This document shows, piece by piece, positions 53,245-62,600 of a stretch of 64,000 nt of DNA (position 1 is its first letter; each line of letters begins with the position of its first letter). The stretch spans positions 4,000 through 67,999 of the forward strand of contig CAZAMP010000024.1 in the NCBI GenBank assembly GCA_964486455.1, read 5' to 3'. The translations under genes and the position numbers were made by a program. Origin of the DNA: CAZAMP01 sp964486455. GTDB taxonomy: Bacteria > Eisenbacteria > RBG-16-71-46 > CAZAMP01. The notes beneath the pieces were generated by a model, which was not told where the DNA came from, ran no database searches, and saw only the letters and a program-made list of their open reading frames with translations.

Positions 53245-55551
53245 ATGTCAGGTGCCGTGATGCCGGTGAGTCAACCAGTCAGCGTTCGAAATCACTATCC
53301 CGTGGACGGGATGCACTGCGCGGCCTGCGTGCGGTCCGTCGAAAAGGCGCTCCTGTCGGTCGATGGGGTCCGGTCGGCAAAGGTGAGTCTCGCGACCGAG
53401 ACGGCCAGGGTCGAGACGACAGGAGAGATCGAGCGTTCGCGCCTCGTGAGCGCCGTCTCCAAGGCGGGGTTCACGCTCGGCGCACCGCGCGCGGATGCCG
53501 CGTCCGACGACCGGGATCCGGTCGCCGAGGATCTCGCCAAGCTCGCCGCCGCCCGCCGCCGTATGTGGATCGCGTGGGCGCTCGTGGCCCCGATCATGCT
53601 CTGGATGATTCCGGAGATGATCTTCGGGATCATGTGGCCGTCGCCGCTCTTTTTCCATATCGGGATGGTCGCCCTGTCGACGCCGGCGGTTTTCATCGCG
53701 GGATGGGAGACGATCAAAAGCGCTGTGACGTCGGCGCGCAACCGGACGCCGAACATGGACGTTCTCATCGTGATGGGATCGTTCTCCGCGCTGGCCACTG
53801 GCATCATCGCGGCACTCTCCACGCTTCACCTCGCGCCGCATCTCCTCGACTATTCCGGGATCGCGGCGATGATCATGGCCTTCCACCTCACCGGTCGCTA
53901 TATCGAAACGCGCGCGCGTGGGCGGGCCTCGCAGGCCATTCGGGCGCTTCTCACGCTCGAGGCCAAGACCGCTCGTGTCGTGCGGGACAAGACCGAGGTC
54001 ACCATTCCGATCGATGAGTTGAAGGTCGGCGACATGATGATCGTTCGGCCGGGGGAGAAGATCCCGACCGACGGCGTCGTCATCCGTGGTGAGACCGCCG
54101 TCGATGAATCGATCGCGACCGGCGAGTCGATGCCTGTAACCAAACGCGTGGGCGACTCGGTGATCGGCGCCACGGTCAACACGACCGGGCTCATTCGCGT
54201 TCGCGCCCTCGGTGTCGGAGCGGATACGTTCTTGTCTCAGGTCATTCGCATGGTGGAAGAGGCGCAGACGAGCACGGTTCCCATTCAGGTCTTCGCGGAT
54301 CGGGTCACGGCCGTCTTCGTGCCGGCCATTCTGGGACTTGCCGGCCTCGCATTCGTCGCATGGCTCGTGTTTCCCGAACCGCTGCGTAGTGTCATCGCCT
54401 GGGCAGGCGGCTTCTTGCCCTGGGTGAATCCCGATCTCGGCAGCCTCTCGCTCGCGCTCTTCGCGGGGATCGCCACGCTCGTCATCGCGTGTCCGTGCGC
54501 CCTCGGGCTCGCAACGCCGACCGCGCTCATGGTCGGGAGCGGGGTCGGAGCCGCGAACGGAATCCTCATCCGCCGGGGCGAGGCCATCCAGCGCATGAAG
54601 GACGTCACGACGGTGGTCTTCGACAAAACGGGGACCATCACGGCGGGCCGGCCGGCGGTCGTGGATGTCACCGCCTCGCCGGGATGTGATCCCGGCGACG
54701 TCGTCGAACTCGGCGCCGCCGCGGAAAGCGGAAGCGAGCATCCGATCGCGAAGGCCATCGTCGCGTACGCGGCCGAGCGCGGTGTCTCGGCTCTGCCCCC
54801 CGCGTGCCTGCATGACCTTCCCGGACGCGGTGTGGTCGCGACCACGGAGCACGGGACGGTCGTCGTGGGGAGCGCGGAGTTGATGGCCGAGCACGGCGTG
54901 GGCGCCAAGGCGCTTGCCGGGATGGATCGGGAATCGCGCGCGGGCGCGGCAACCAAAGTGTGGGTTGCGCGCGATGGTCTGTTGGTCGGGCGCATCGCGG
55001 TCAGCGACCCCGTGAAACCGCAATCGGCCGTCGCGATCGCCGAGCTCCGGCGGGCCGGTTTCGAACCGCTCATGATGACGGGTGACAACGAGGAGATCGC
55101 GCGGGCCATCGGGAGAGAGGTCGGGATCGATCGGGTGATCGCGTCGGTCATGCCGGACGGCAAGGCACGCGAGATCAGGACGCTCCAAGAGGCGGGTGAG
55201 GTCGTTGCCATGGTCGGCGATGGGATTAACGATGCCCCCGCGCTCACCCAGGCCGATGTCGGAATAGCGATCGGGACCGGCACCGACATCGCGATCGAAT
55301 CGGGAGATATCGTGCTCGTGGCCGGAGAGCTCGATGCGGTTGTCCGCGCCGTCCATTTGTCACGGGCGACGTTTCGTAAGATCCGACAGAATCTATTCTG
55401 GGCGTTCTTCTACAACGTGCTCGCGATCCCGATCGCGATGCTGGGCCTTCTTCACCCACTCATCGCGGAGGCCGCCATGGCGATGAGTTCGGTCAACGTC
55501 GTCTCGAATTCGCAGCGGCTCCGGCGCGTGTTCCACGCGCACCGGTCATGA
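53245..55551 (+). CDS. copA: Cu(+)-exporting P1B-type ATPase (CopA)
   Basis: 768 residues; ATG 53260 is an alternative start. One N-terminal heavy-metal-associated domain (YPVDGMHCAACVRSVEKAL) is followed by about eight membrane helices. The A-domain has TGESMPV, helix 6 has CPCALGLATP, the P-domain has FDKTGTIT, the N-domain GSEHPIAKA, the hinge MVGDGINDAPAL, and the last helices FFYNVLAIPIAM and MSSVNVVSNSQRL. These are the Cu(I) determinants of the P1B-1 group. It pumps cytoplasmic Cu(I) to the periplasm, where the Cus-type system encoded 15-24 kb away could take over. No chaperone gene is adjacent; a long inverted repeat fills its leader. Confidence 0.95.
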   Translation: MSGAVMPVSQPVSVRNHYPVDGMHCAACVRSVEKALLSVDGVRSAKVSLATETARVETTGEIERSRLVSAVSKAGFTLGAPRADAASDDRDPVAEDLAKLAAARRRMWIAWALVAPIMLWMIPEMIFGIMWPSPLFFHIGMVALSTPAVFIAGWETIKSAVTSARNRTPNMDVLIVMGSFSALATGIIAALSTLHLAPHLLDYSGIAAMIMAFHLTGRYIETRARGRASQAIRALLTLEAKTARVVRDKTEVTIPIDELKVGDMMIVRPGEKIPTDGVVIRGETAVDESIATGESMPVTKRVGDSVIGATVNTTGLIRVRALGVGADTFLSQVIRMVEEAQTSTVPIQVFADRVTAVFVPAILGLAGLAFVAWLVFPEPLRSVIAWAGGFLPWVNPDLGSLSLALFAGIATLVIACPCALGLATPTALMVGSGVGAANGILIRRGEAIQRMKDVTTVVFDKTGTITAGRPAVVDVTASPGCDPGDVVELGAAAESGSEHPIAKAIVAYAAERGVSALPPACLHDLPGRGVVATTEHGTVVVGSAELMAEHGVGAKALAGMDRESRAGAATKVWVARDGLLVGRIAVSDPVKPQSAVAIAELRRAGFEPLMMTGDNEEIARAIGREVGIDRVIASVMPDGKAREIRTLQEAGEVVAMVGDGINDAPALTQADVGIAIGTGTDIAIESGDIVLVAGELDAVVRAVHLSRATFRKIRQNLFWAFFYNVLAIPIAMLGLLHPLIAEAAMAMSSVNVVSNSQRLRRVFHAHRS

Positions 55552-55765
55552 CTGAGCGTGTGTGATCGACACACCCCTTCGTCGCGGTGCAACCTTTCGT
55601 GGCCCTAGCGACACATATCATATGTAGGATTCTCTCGACCCTCGATTCCGCGCGCGGCGCTCGTTTTGGTGGCCCAGCCCATCCGTGCGGCTTCCCATCG
55701 GCCTGTGCTAGAGTGACTATGCCGGGGTTGGAAACTACCGTGGTTTCGCCCGGGAGGGGACAAGC

Positions 55766-57496
55766 ATGCTACTCGGAATTGACGTCTTCAAACGTCTCGT
55801 CAAGCGATCTGTCGGGATCGCTTTCGCAATCGTTGCAGTCGTTTCCGCGGTCTTTTCGACTGGAACCTTCGCCGAGGAGGGCGACAAGAACTGGTGGGAT
55901 GGGTTCGACGCCAACGGCGTAGACAGCCTCGGCGCTGTCTCGGCCATGACGGTGTACCGCGGCGATCTGATCGTCGGCGGCGGCTTTGAGGAAGCCGGCG
56001 GCACGTACGTGGCGTACATCGCCCGTTGGGACGGATCGCAGTGGCACTCCATGGCCGGAGGGATGGACGCGCCGGTTCTCGCGCTCGGCGTCTATCGGGA
56101 TACGCTCTTCGCGGGCGGCACGTTCGGGTCCGCCGGAGAGGTTCTAGCCAACTACATCGCCCGATGGGACGGCGTGAACTGGCGCCGGGTCGAATCCGGG
56201 ATCGCGGACTCGCAAGGACAGGGCGAACGTACGAGCGAAGTGCACGATATGACGGTGCTCGGCGATTCCCTGTACGTCTGCGGACGATTTCCCGGTGCCG
56301 AATTCCTCAGCTCGCCGAACGTTATTCGGTGGAACGGGATCGAATGGAGCAGCGTCGGCAATGGTCTCACGCGCCCCCTTTACACAGGCCCCGGGACCGT
56401 CTACGCGGTGGAGAAGTTCGGGAGCAACCTCGTTGCGGCCGGCCGCTTCAATCGCGAGGGTGGAGGGGAAGTGGTTCCGTTCGTCGGCGTATGGGACGGG
56501 ATAGAATGGCTTCCCCTCGGCGGCGGGACCAGCACCTACGCGTACGCGCTCGCCGCCCAGGGCGACAATCTCTACGTCGGGGGACAGTTCACGGAGGCAG
56601 GTGGGGTTCCCGTCAACTACGTCGCGAAGTGGTTCAACGGAGAGTGGCATCCCCTCGGGGAGGGTCTGAACGGCCACGTGATGTCTCTCACCATCCACGA
56701 AGGAAAGCTCATCGCGGGGGGACGGTTCACGGAAGCGGGCGGCGAGCCCGCGCTGAATATTGCCTTGTGGAACGGTGTCTCCTGGAGCCCCTTGGGCTCA
56801 GGCATCGACGATGCGTTCGAAGCGTCCGTCGATGTGCTGGTGAGCCATGGCGGCGCCATCTTCGTCGGAGGCGCGTTCGACCTCGCCGGACAGGAAACAT
56901 CGCACAATATCGCCCGTTGGGGCGAGTTCACCGTTCCCGTCGTCCTGTCGTACTTGACGGCCGAGCGCATCGGGGCCGATGGACTGATTCGATGGGGAGT
57001 GGCGTCTCAGACGTACCACGCCGGCTTCCACATCCACCGTCAGATCGAGGGATGGCCTCGTTTTCAAATCACCGATGATCTTCTCGCTGGCGAGCGTTTC
57101 TACACGTTCGTCGATCGATCCGCTCCGCGCGGCCCGGCGGACTACTGGCTCCGAGCGTTGGACACCGACGGGGAATACGCGTGGCACGGGCCGGTCCGAC
57201 TGGCGCCGGCGGCCGACGGCGCGCTGCGCCTCGATCCGAACCGCCCCAATCCGTTCAACCCGCAGACGACGCTGAGCTTCTCGCTTCCGATCGACGGGGA
57301 GGCACGACTGGCGGTCTACGATGTCGCCGGGCGGCACATTGCCACATTGGTCGATGGGCCACTGGTGGCCGGCGAGCACACCGCGAGCTGGGACGGCAGA
57401 CGCGACGACGGCACGCCCGTTGCGTCCGGAACCTACGTCGCCAGGCTCGAGGCCGGCGGGGAAGAGCGGACGTTCAAGGTCGTGTTAGCGAAGTGA
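55766..57496 (+). CDS. Secreted propeller-repeat protein with sorting domain
   Basis: 576 residues behind GGAGGGG. A signal peptide ends near residue 36 (STGTFAEEG). About six repeats of ~45-50 residues follow (~55-385), each with GxLxVGGxFxEAGGxxVxYIARWDGxxWxxLGxG, a Kelch-like or delta-60-like propeller pattern. An Fn3-like region (~390-485) leads to the sorting domain (DPNRPNPFNPQTTLSF, VYDVAGRHIATL, WDGRRDDGTPVASGTYVARL, FKVVLAK). It is probably a surface binding protein; ligand unknown. TGC-TAGAGT about 50 bp upstream resembles an extended -10. Confidence 0.82.
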   Translation: MLLGIDVFKRLVKRSVGIAFAIVAVVSAVFSTGTFAEEGDKNWWDGFDANGVDSLGAVSAMTVYRGDLIVGGGFEEAGGTYVAYIARWDGSQWHSMAGGMDAPVLALGVYRDTLFAGGTFGSAGEVLANYIARWDGVNWRRVESGIADSQGQGERTSEVHDMTVLGDSLYVCGRFPGAEFLSSPNVIRWNGIEWSSVGNGLTRPLYTGPGTVYAVEKFGSNLVAAGRFNREGGGEVVPFVGVWDGIEWLPLGGGTSTYAYALAAQGDNLYVGGQFTEAGGVPVNYVAKWFNGEWHPLGEGLNGHVMSLTIHEGKLIAGGRFTEAGGEPALNIALWNGVSWSPLGSGIDDAFEASVDVLVSHGGAIFVGGAFDLAGQETSHNIARWGEFTVPVVLSYLTAERIGADGLIRWGVASQTYHAGFHIHRQIEGWPRFQITDDLLAGERFYTFVDRSAPRGPADYWLRALDTDGEYAWHGPVRLAPAADGALRLDPNRPNPFNPQTTLSFSLPIDGEARLAVYDVAGRHIATLVDGPLVAGEHTASWDGRRDDGTPVASGTYVARLEAGGEERTFKVVLAK

Positions 57497-57698
57497 AGTA
57501 GGAGAGCCTACAAGAAGCTCACAGGGTCTCTCTGGCGACGGCCGCGATGGACTTGTCGAGACTTGTTCTGACCGTTCAAGCACCGGATGTCGCAGTGTGA
57601 TCGCGCCGAAGAAGAGCGTGATGTGTCACGTCATTGGGCCGCGGAATCGTAGACAAGCCTCCTAGTCACTACAATTGACGCATCGGACGAGACATTCT

Positions 57699-57721
57699 GG
57701 CCCGCCAGCAGGAGGCGGGCC
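57699..57721 (+). terminator. Hairpin, possible terminator
   Basis: GGCCCGCC-agcagga-GGCGGGCC, a perfect 8-bp GC stem about 200 bp after the propeller gene. No T-run follows, so its role is uncertain. Confidence 0.4.
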
Positions 57722-57861
57722 GGGGAGCCAATGGTCCAACAGCTTGCGGGAAGAACGCCGAATCATCAACCGTCACGCAACTGCGCCCCAGCGGCTGCTA
57801 TCGGGAGATGCCGTGAGCAGCGTCTGGTAAACATCAGTTTTGCAGACACCCTGCGCTCGGT

Positions 57862-58002
57862 GTGTCCGCAGTGTCACATCAGCGTCTCACGCGGACAGAA
57901 ATCACACCGTCAAGGCCTCGTCTGTGGTATGTTCAGATCTCGCTAACAGCAAGCGGCAATGAGAAGTATCCTAGTGATATAGTCTGGTGTCCGCAGTGTC
58001 AC
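57862..58002 (+). promoter_or_regulatory. Candidate enhancer: 16-bp direct repeat with TGTCCGC cores
   Basis: GTGTCCGCAGTGTCAC occurs identically at 57862-57877 and 57987-58002. A third, inverted core (GCGGACA, 57891-57897) faces the first copy. The copies lie about 30-170 bp before the predicted sigma-54 start, consistent with activator sites. The repeat happens to encode CPQCH, but no gene supports a coding explanation. Confidence 0.5.
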
Positions 58003-58006
58003 GCGC

Positions 58007-58022
58007 TGGCACGAGTGTTGCC
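58007..58022 (+). promoter_or_regulatory. Sigma-54 (-24/-12) promoter
   Basis: TGGCACG-agtg-TTGCC: the -24 box is perfect, GG (58008-58009) and GC (58020-58021) are 10 bases apart, and only the last base of the -12 box differs from consensus. The start should fall near 58033, 34 nt before the first ATG. Confidence 0.85.
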
Positions 58023-58066
58023 TTATCTTGGTTTCAGGCAAATCGGTCCTGACAAGGAGGTAGGCG

Positions 58067-58495
58067 ATGGCACGGTACCGCACGCTTCTTGCACTCTTCG
58101 CTTTGGTGCTAACCCTCGGTTCATTCGGTTGTGAGGCTCCGTCCTCGACGGAAACCGTGACAGATGGCACGGTAACAAGATCCGAGGACGAGCTTGAGAC
58201 GATCGTGATCGGCACCGTAAGCGGGACGGAACTCACGGTAGATTTTCTTGAAGGGACGTTCGACGATGGCACGCCTGCCAGGCCGTTTCGGATCCTGAGC
58301 CATGACGGCGAGCTGAACGCCTGGTTTCTAGAACACCACCCGTCGTTCAGAAGCGGCATCTCGACCGACCGCGACTTCAACGACGCCTTCTACGGGCTGG
58401 TCCAGTCTCGGCTGGTCCCGATGGCGCGGGCGCTCCGGAACGTGTCATGGGGCAAGATCAAGGACATCTACCGGGACAAGGGCGGAAACGGGTAG
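58067..58495 (+). CDS. Small lipoprotein of unknown function
   Basis: 142 residues behind a strong AAGGAGG. The lipobox is LTLGSFGCEAP (Cys22). The rest is a short Ser/Thr-rich linker, a beta segment (ELETIVIGTVSGTELTVDFLEGTF) and a helical, basic end (LVQSRLVPMARALRNVSWGKIKDIYRDKG). I do not recognise the family. It is the first gene behind the sigma-54 promoter and is probably co-transcribed with the secreted protein and the C25-like protein downstream (gaps 64 and 11 bp). Confidence 0.72.
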   Translation: MARYRTLLALFALVLTLGSFGCEAPSSTETVTDGTVTRSEDELETIVIGTVSGTELTVDFLEGTFDDGTPARPFRILSHDGELNAWFLEHHPSFRSGISTDRDFNDAFYGLVQSRLVPMARALRNVSWGKIKDIYRDKGGNG

Positions 58496-58559
58496 GTTTC
58501 CTGTGTCGTGGCGTGACGAGGGGCGACTCCGCTCGGACAGCGTACGGAGGGTCGAGGCC

Positions 58560-59285
58560 ATGTTCATCAAACTGCGACTAGTAGCACTCTGCGGGATGTT
58601 GCTTTTGCCATCCGCTCTCTTCGCACAAGACAGCACCGGAACGGACGCACCGGAGGGCGTCATCTACGCGTACGGGGTTGAGCTCAGCCCGCCCTTCGAG
58701 TACGAGGGCATTGGTGGCGACACGCTGTTTGTCAACGGCTACCCGTATGAGCCGCTCCGCAAGGTACGTAGGGTTCCGGACAACGCGCCGCCGCCGATCG
58801 TCTTCACAGGTCCGAGTGAACAGCACCAGCTAAGTACCTACGCGGGCAAGTACGCACGCACGCACGCCGACTCCTACGAGGAGCAGGTGCGGATATTCAA
58901 TGATATTCTGCGGCAGCACCCGAAGATCGCACTCGATGTCGTTGATAAGCCGTATGGCGCTGACGTGCGCTGGGCCTATTGGCCCGAGCGCTACATCCCA
59001 GTTGAGGTGTCTCGGGATGTCGAAGGGGCCGGGTGGACACGCGAGCAGCACCATGAGTTCCTCGTCCGTGTCATCGAACGCTGTGTCGTAGAGAATGACG
59101 GATTCATCGTGTTCGGCGACGATTACATGGTTTGGGCTGGCGGTGATCAGGGGCCGACTCTCAAGCGGTGGGTCGCCTCATACGTCGCCACCGGTGAAGT
59201 ATCGGGGAACTCGGAACTTTCGGAGTACCCTGCGGACTTCCGCCGCGAGCTTCTTGAGGCGCAGTCGGATGCGCATGAACGCTAG
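58560..59285 (+). CDS. Secreted protein of unknown function
   Basis: 241 residues from ATG 58560, which has GGAGG 8 nt upstream; the in-frame start 57 bp earlier does not. A signal peptide ends at PSALFAQ. The mature part has the motif YAYGVELSPPFEYEGIGG, a FVNGYPYEPLRKV segment, a helical middle (ADSYEEQVRIFNDILRQHP), then VVENDGFIVFGDDYMVW and a helical end. No family recognised. It is the middle gene of the sigma-54 operon, 11 bp before the C25-like gene. Confidence 0.72.
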   Translation: MFIKLRLVALCGMLLLPSALFAQDSTGTDAPEGVIYAYGVELSPPFEYEGIGGDTLFVNGYPYEPLRKVRRVPDNAPPPIVFTGPSEQHQLSTYAGKYARTHADSYEEQVRIFNDILRQHPKIALDVVDKPYGADVRWAYWPERYIPVEVSRDVEGAGWTREQHHEFLVRVIERCVVENDGFIVFGDDYMVWAGGDQGPTLKRWVASYVATGEVSGNSELSEYPADFRRELLEAQSDAHER

Positions 59286-59296
59286 GGAGGTGCGTC

Positions 59297-62203
59297 GTGC
59301 GATTCCAAATCATACTCATCACGCTCACGGCAGCGCTCCTTCCGAGCGGGCTCGCGGTCGCGCAACCTGCGCAGACACCGAGTAGCCGCACCGGCTCGCA
59401 CCTGTCCCCGAGCACGTGGCACCTCGGCATCCCGGAGGCGGACTACCTCAACGCACTCTTCGATATGGATGTCGCTATGGACCCGAAGTTCAATCTGGAC
59501 AATGATTACACTCCGGACGTTCGCATCGTCGATGCAATCGGTCCGAACGGAGAGTGGACGCAGGGCAAGGGCTTCGTCTCGTGGTCGGCTCACGGCAATA
59601 CGCAGCACGTCGCGATGGAAGAGTACAAGTGGGACGATGTTGGAATCGGTGAGGGGAAGCGTGACTCCGCGTTCGCATACTACCTTTTGGACGACAGATT
59701 CGCCGGCCGCGTGAGCATTACCAACAAAGAGAACGTGGCCTACTACGTGACGATCTTCTACTCCGGCCTCCAGACTGAGGATACGTCCACGTCCGACGCG
59801 CTGGTCGTGAGCGGCTCGTGCTGGGGGTCGTCCTTCACGGGACTCTCCGGCCAACGGTGCTTCATTGCGGAGGATGCGGACCACGCACTCGGCGATGACT
59901 TCGACGCACTCGCGGCGAACCTCCGCGGTGACAATGGCAGCGAGAAACGGACCGTGACCGAGGCGGTCGGTGACTGCGCGCATTTCCGACTCGTCTCCGG
60001 CGACGGGAACACGACGGTCTGTCCGGCGGTGTCGGATTGCTCACACACGTACGGAGACCAAGTCAGCGAGAGCTGGGAGGACTTCTGGTGGGACTTCGAC
60101 ACATTCGTCGACACGAACCAGCCCGCTCACCTCGCGCTCACGAGCGAAGGAGTGATCGAGATCGCGTCCCAGCACTGGGATGGGAACCGGCTCCGCGGCC
60201 AAGTGCGCGCGACCGGTGTCGGTGAGGGCAAGGTCTGGTCGAACCGGTCGCACGTGGTGAGCGCAAACTGCCCCGACCTTCCACTCCAGCACAATTGGTA
60301 CGTCGAGGTGCACAAAGACAGCCCGCCCGCGGCGTACGTCAACGGGTTCGGCGTCGTGGACGGGATGGCTTCCTGGGATGCGATCCCACGCAACACGCTG
60401 CAGTTCCGCATCCAGCAGGGTGAGACCGCCCACGGTCCGTGGACCGATCTCATAGACGTTCCGCTCACCGAGGACGGGCATTACGAGGTGGCCGTCGGCG
60501 GCGGATCCCACTATCGCCTAGTCGAGGACGAGCTGGATGGCGGTGAGCTCTTCCACGGGAACAGCACGAATCGGCCGTGGGAAGCGACCACCGAGTACAT
60601 GCTTCCGGATGAGGAGGTGCTTCGCCAGTCGATCGGCGCGACGCGATCGGCGTGGGATCAAGGAGGCGGCCCTGCAGAGTGCGTCGTCGAGGGCGGGATC
60701 GTGATCTACACCACCGACGAGCTGTACGACGCGAACGAGTGGGGTGTCGGTGGTCTCGCGGAATACCTCGGCAATCAGGTCAACATGGTGAACGTCGATG
60801 ACTGGGGGATCGGCGATCCCGTTTCTCTCGCGTTCGCGATGAGAGACGACATGGAGGCCTGGTGGGATGCGTCTGGCGTGACGATGTTCCTCCTCGGCGG
60901 ATCGGCGTCGGACTGGCGGATCTTCGACGGCCCGGACTGGGAGCAGTGGTGGCCGGAGGGACCGTGGCGTTCCTGGCGCGATGACTTGATCAACTTCTGG
61001 GGGTATGAGGGAGAGCCCTGGCGCGATCTTCTCCCTGCCCCGTTCTTCGCGGATCCGCGCTATCACGAGACCGGCGTGACATGGTACACGCCGTACCATG
61101 CGTGGGATCAGTGGTACGTCGATTTCGACCAGGACTGGATCCCGGATGCGACGGTCGCGCGGCTTCCGTTCACCACACCGGCGCAGGTCTACGCGCTCGT
61201 GGATCACTGCCAGTACGGGCTCGACGGTCCCCGGGTGGTCGAGCGGGTGCTCTTCATGGTGGGCAACCGGGATTTCATGGATCCTGGGGACGGCCGGTAC
61301 GCCCTCGATGTGGCCGAGGAGGTCGCCGCTGCACTGCCCGGCGGTGTGGACGTCGAGTTCCTCCTTGAGACGGACTGGCCGGATGATGCGGATCGGAACG
61401 ATGCGACCGCGGACGTCTTCAACGGCTGGCGACCCGATCTCATCGTGCTGGTGGGTTCTGCGTCGAACCGAAGCTACCCGGCGAAGATGTACGATCAGAC
61501 CCTACCTGTAGGCGGCTGGACCATGGATATGCTCGACCCTCACGGGACGCACTGTCCCGACGTCGTGCACCTCTCGTGTGACGGAGGGCAGGTGAGGACC
61601 TTCCACCCAGGGTACGAGGAGGGTGTCCCGACGCGATTCCTCGCGTGCCAGTGGGGAGCGAAGTCCTGGGTCGCACCGGACGTCGGTTCGATGCAACGCG
61701 GGAACCGGGAGTTCGGACTCGCGTACGTGCCGCGTCTTGTGGAAGATCCCGATACCCCGCGGGGAACGCACTACCTCGCGGCACTGAGGGAGGTTCTCAC
61801 CGAGTACAGCCACGACGAGAACCTCTGTGAGTCGGTGCGGTCAATCGCTTTTGAAGGGCTACCGTTCATGCCGGCCTGTGGGTACACGTACGTGACCGAC
61901 GCGCCGGCGCACGCAGCCCCCCCGGCAGTGTTCAACCTCGCACAAAACACGCCGAACCCGTTCAATCCCGTCACGGTCATCCGCTACGGCGTGGACGTAA
62001 AGGGACCGGTGAGCCTCCGGATCTACGACGTGAGTGGTCGCCTCGTGCAGACACTCGCCGACGGTCTGGTCGAGCCGGGGTGGTACCGCACGCGGTGGTG
62101 GGGACGCAACGACGCGGGCGCCTCGGTCGCTTCCGGACGATACTACTCCCGCCTTGTGAGCGGCGGGCGGACGGCGAACCGGACGATGGTGCTCTTGCGA
62201 TAG
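59297..62203 (+). CDS. Secreted gingipain-like (C25/caspase-fold) protein with sorting domain, atypical active site
   Basis: 968 residues from a GTG start with GGGAGG upstream. A signal peptide (LITLTAALLPSGLA) is followed by two caspase-fold-like parts. In the second (~465-880) the C25 landmarks are clear: LLGGSASDW, DQWYVDFDQDWIPDATVARLPFTTPAQVYALVD, and a cysteine in VVHLSCDGG (Cys761). But the usual HG is replaced by LVGSAS. In the first part (~60-200) WSAHGN (His99) and VVSGSCWGSSF (Cys175) have the His-Gly...Cys pattern of clan CD peptidases. The C-terminus is the sorting domain (QNTPNPFNPVTVIRY, IYDVSGRLVQTL, RNDAGASVASGRYYSRL). It could be an active or degenerate surface peptidase. 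Confidence 0.75.
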   Translation: MRFQIILITLTAALLPSGLAVAQPAQTPSSRTGSHLSPSTWHLGIPEADYLNALFDMDVAMDPKFNLDNDYTPDVRIVDAIGPNGEWTQGKGFVSWSAHGNTQHVAMEEYKWDDVGIGEGKRDSAFAYYLLDDRFAGRVSITNKENVAYYVTIFYSGLQTEDTSTSDALVVSGSCWGSSFTGLSGQRCFIAEDADHALGDDFDALAANLRGDNGSEKRTVTEAVGDCAHFRLVSGDGNTTVCPAVSDCSHTYGDQVSESWEDFWWDFDTFVDTNQPAHLALTSEGVIEIASQHWDGNRLRGQVRATGVGEGKVWSNRSHVVSANCPDLPLQHNWYVEVHKDSPPAAYVNGFGVVDGMASWDAIPRNTLQFRIQQGETAHGPWTDLIDVPLTEDGHYEVAVGGGSHYRLVEDELDGGELFHGNSTNRPWEATTEYMLPDEEVLRQSIGATRSAWDQGGGPAECVVEGGIVIYTTDELYDANEWGVGGLAEYLGNQVNMVNVDDWGIGDPVSLAFAMRDDMEAWWDASGVTMFLLGGSASDWRIFDGPDWEQWWPEGPWRSWRDDLINFWGYEGEPWRDLLPAPFFADPRYHETGVTWYTPYHAWDQWYVDFDQDWIPDATVARLPFTTPAQVYALVDHCQYGLDGPRVVERVLFMVGNRDFMDPGDGRYALDVAEEVAAALPGGVDVEFLLETDWPDDADRNDATADVFNGWRPDLIVLVGSASNRSYPAKMYDQTLPVGGWTMDMLDPHGTHCPDVVHLSCDGGQVRTFHPGYEEGVPTRFLACQWGAKSWVAPDVGSMQRGNREFGLAYVPRLVEDPDTPRGTHYLAALREVLTEYSHDENLCESVRSIAFEGLPFMPACGYTYVTDAPAHAAPPAVFNLAQNTPNPFNPVTVIRYGVDVKGPVSLRIYDVSGRLVQTLADGLVEPGWYRTRWWGRNDAGASVASGRYYSRLVSGGRTANRTMVLLR

Positions 62204-62600
62204 CTCGGATCCTCGGTAGCGTGCCATCGATGACACTCTAAGTGCCCTTTGCCCCGGCTGGAGGGGAGCGTCAAGGCTCTGGATGGCACATTCTATCCTA
62301 AGTGTGCCATCCGGGAAGGGTGCTGGGTCTTAGGAGTGGGGGACAGGGGATCAACGAGAGCTTCTCATAGAAAGCTATCCTACAATCCTTGCGGGACTCT
62401 ATCGTCATCAGTGCCTTTGAGCTGGAATGCCAATGTGCAGTGTCATTCCTTTCAAGGACATTTCTGGAATGCTCTGTTCGAGAAGTGTATGATCCCTTAT
62501 GGGGGCACCCAGGCGTTCAACCAAGGCTCCCTCACCCCTGCCCGACAACGAAAATCCTGGGCTTGCCGGTGAGCGGTGAGGATCGTCAAGGAGGTGCGGG
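62204..62600. other. Intergenic region
   Basis: About 400 bp without a gene. It contains the inverted repeat at 62281-62312 and several partial copies of TGCCATC/GTGCC. TATGAT near 62487 may be a -10 element for the propeller gene downstream; no clear -35 was found. Confidence 0.4.
62281..62312. repeat. Inverted repeat (possible terminator)
   Basis: GGATGGCAC (62281-62289) and GTGCCATCC (62304-62312), a perfect 9-bp stem with a 14-nt loop, 78 bp after the C25-like gene. No T-run. Confidence 0.45.

Larger units (their letters stand above)
57497..58066. other. Regulatory intergenic region
   Basis: 570 bp with no convincing gene; short frames here encode nothing recognisable. It holds a hairpin (57699-57721), three TGTCCGC motifs (57863-57994), a 6-bp inverted repeat TTGCCT-N12-AGGCAA (58018-58041) and the sigma-54 promoter at 58007-58022. 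Confidence 0.6.

Noticed and set aside
53055..53246. 63-codon minus frame within the copA leader
   Set aside because: It exists only because the segment is an inverted repeat; no ribosome site and no family resemblance.
53248..55356. 702-codon minus frame opposite copA
   Set aside because: Shadow of the ATPase; no domain content and rich in Arg/Asp/Gly repeats typical of antisense frames.
55557..55574. Terminator after copA (GTGTGT/ACACAC)
   Set aside because: Only a 6-bp stem without a T-run; too weak to call.
57731..58134. Two short frames each with a CPQCH motif
   Set aside because: The motif comes from the 16-bp direct repeat read in frame; neither frame has a ribosome site or further conserved sequence, and the repeat fits a regulatory reading better.
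59297..62203. PorU, the T9SS sortase
   Set aside because: PorU is a C25 protein without its own sorting domain and with an intact HG/C dyad; this one has a sorting domain and lacks the His in the C25 part.
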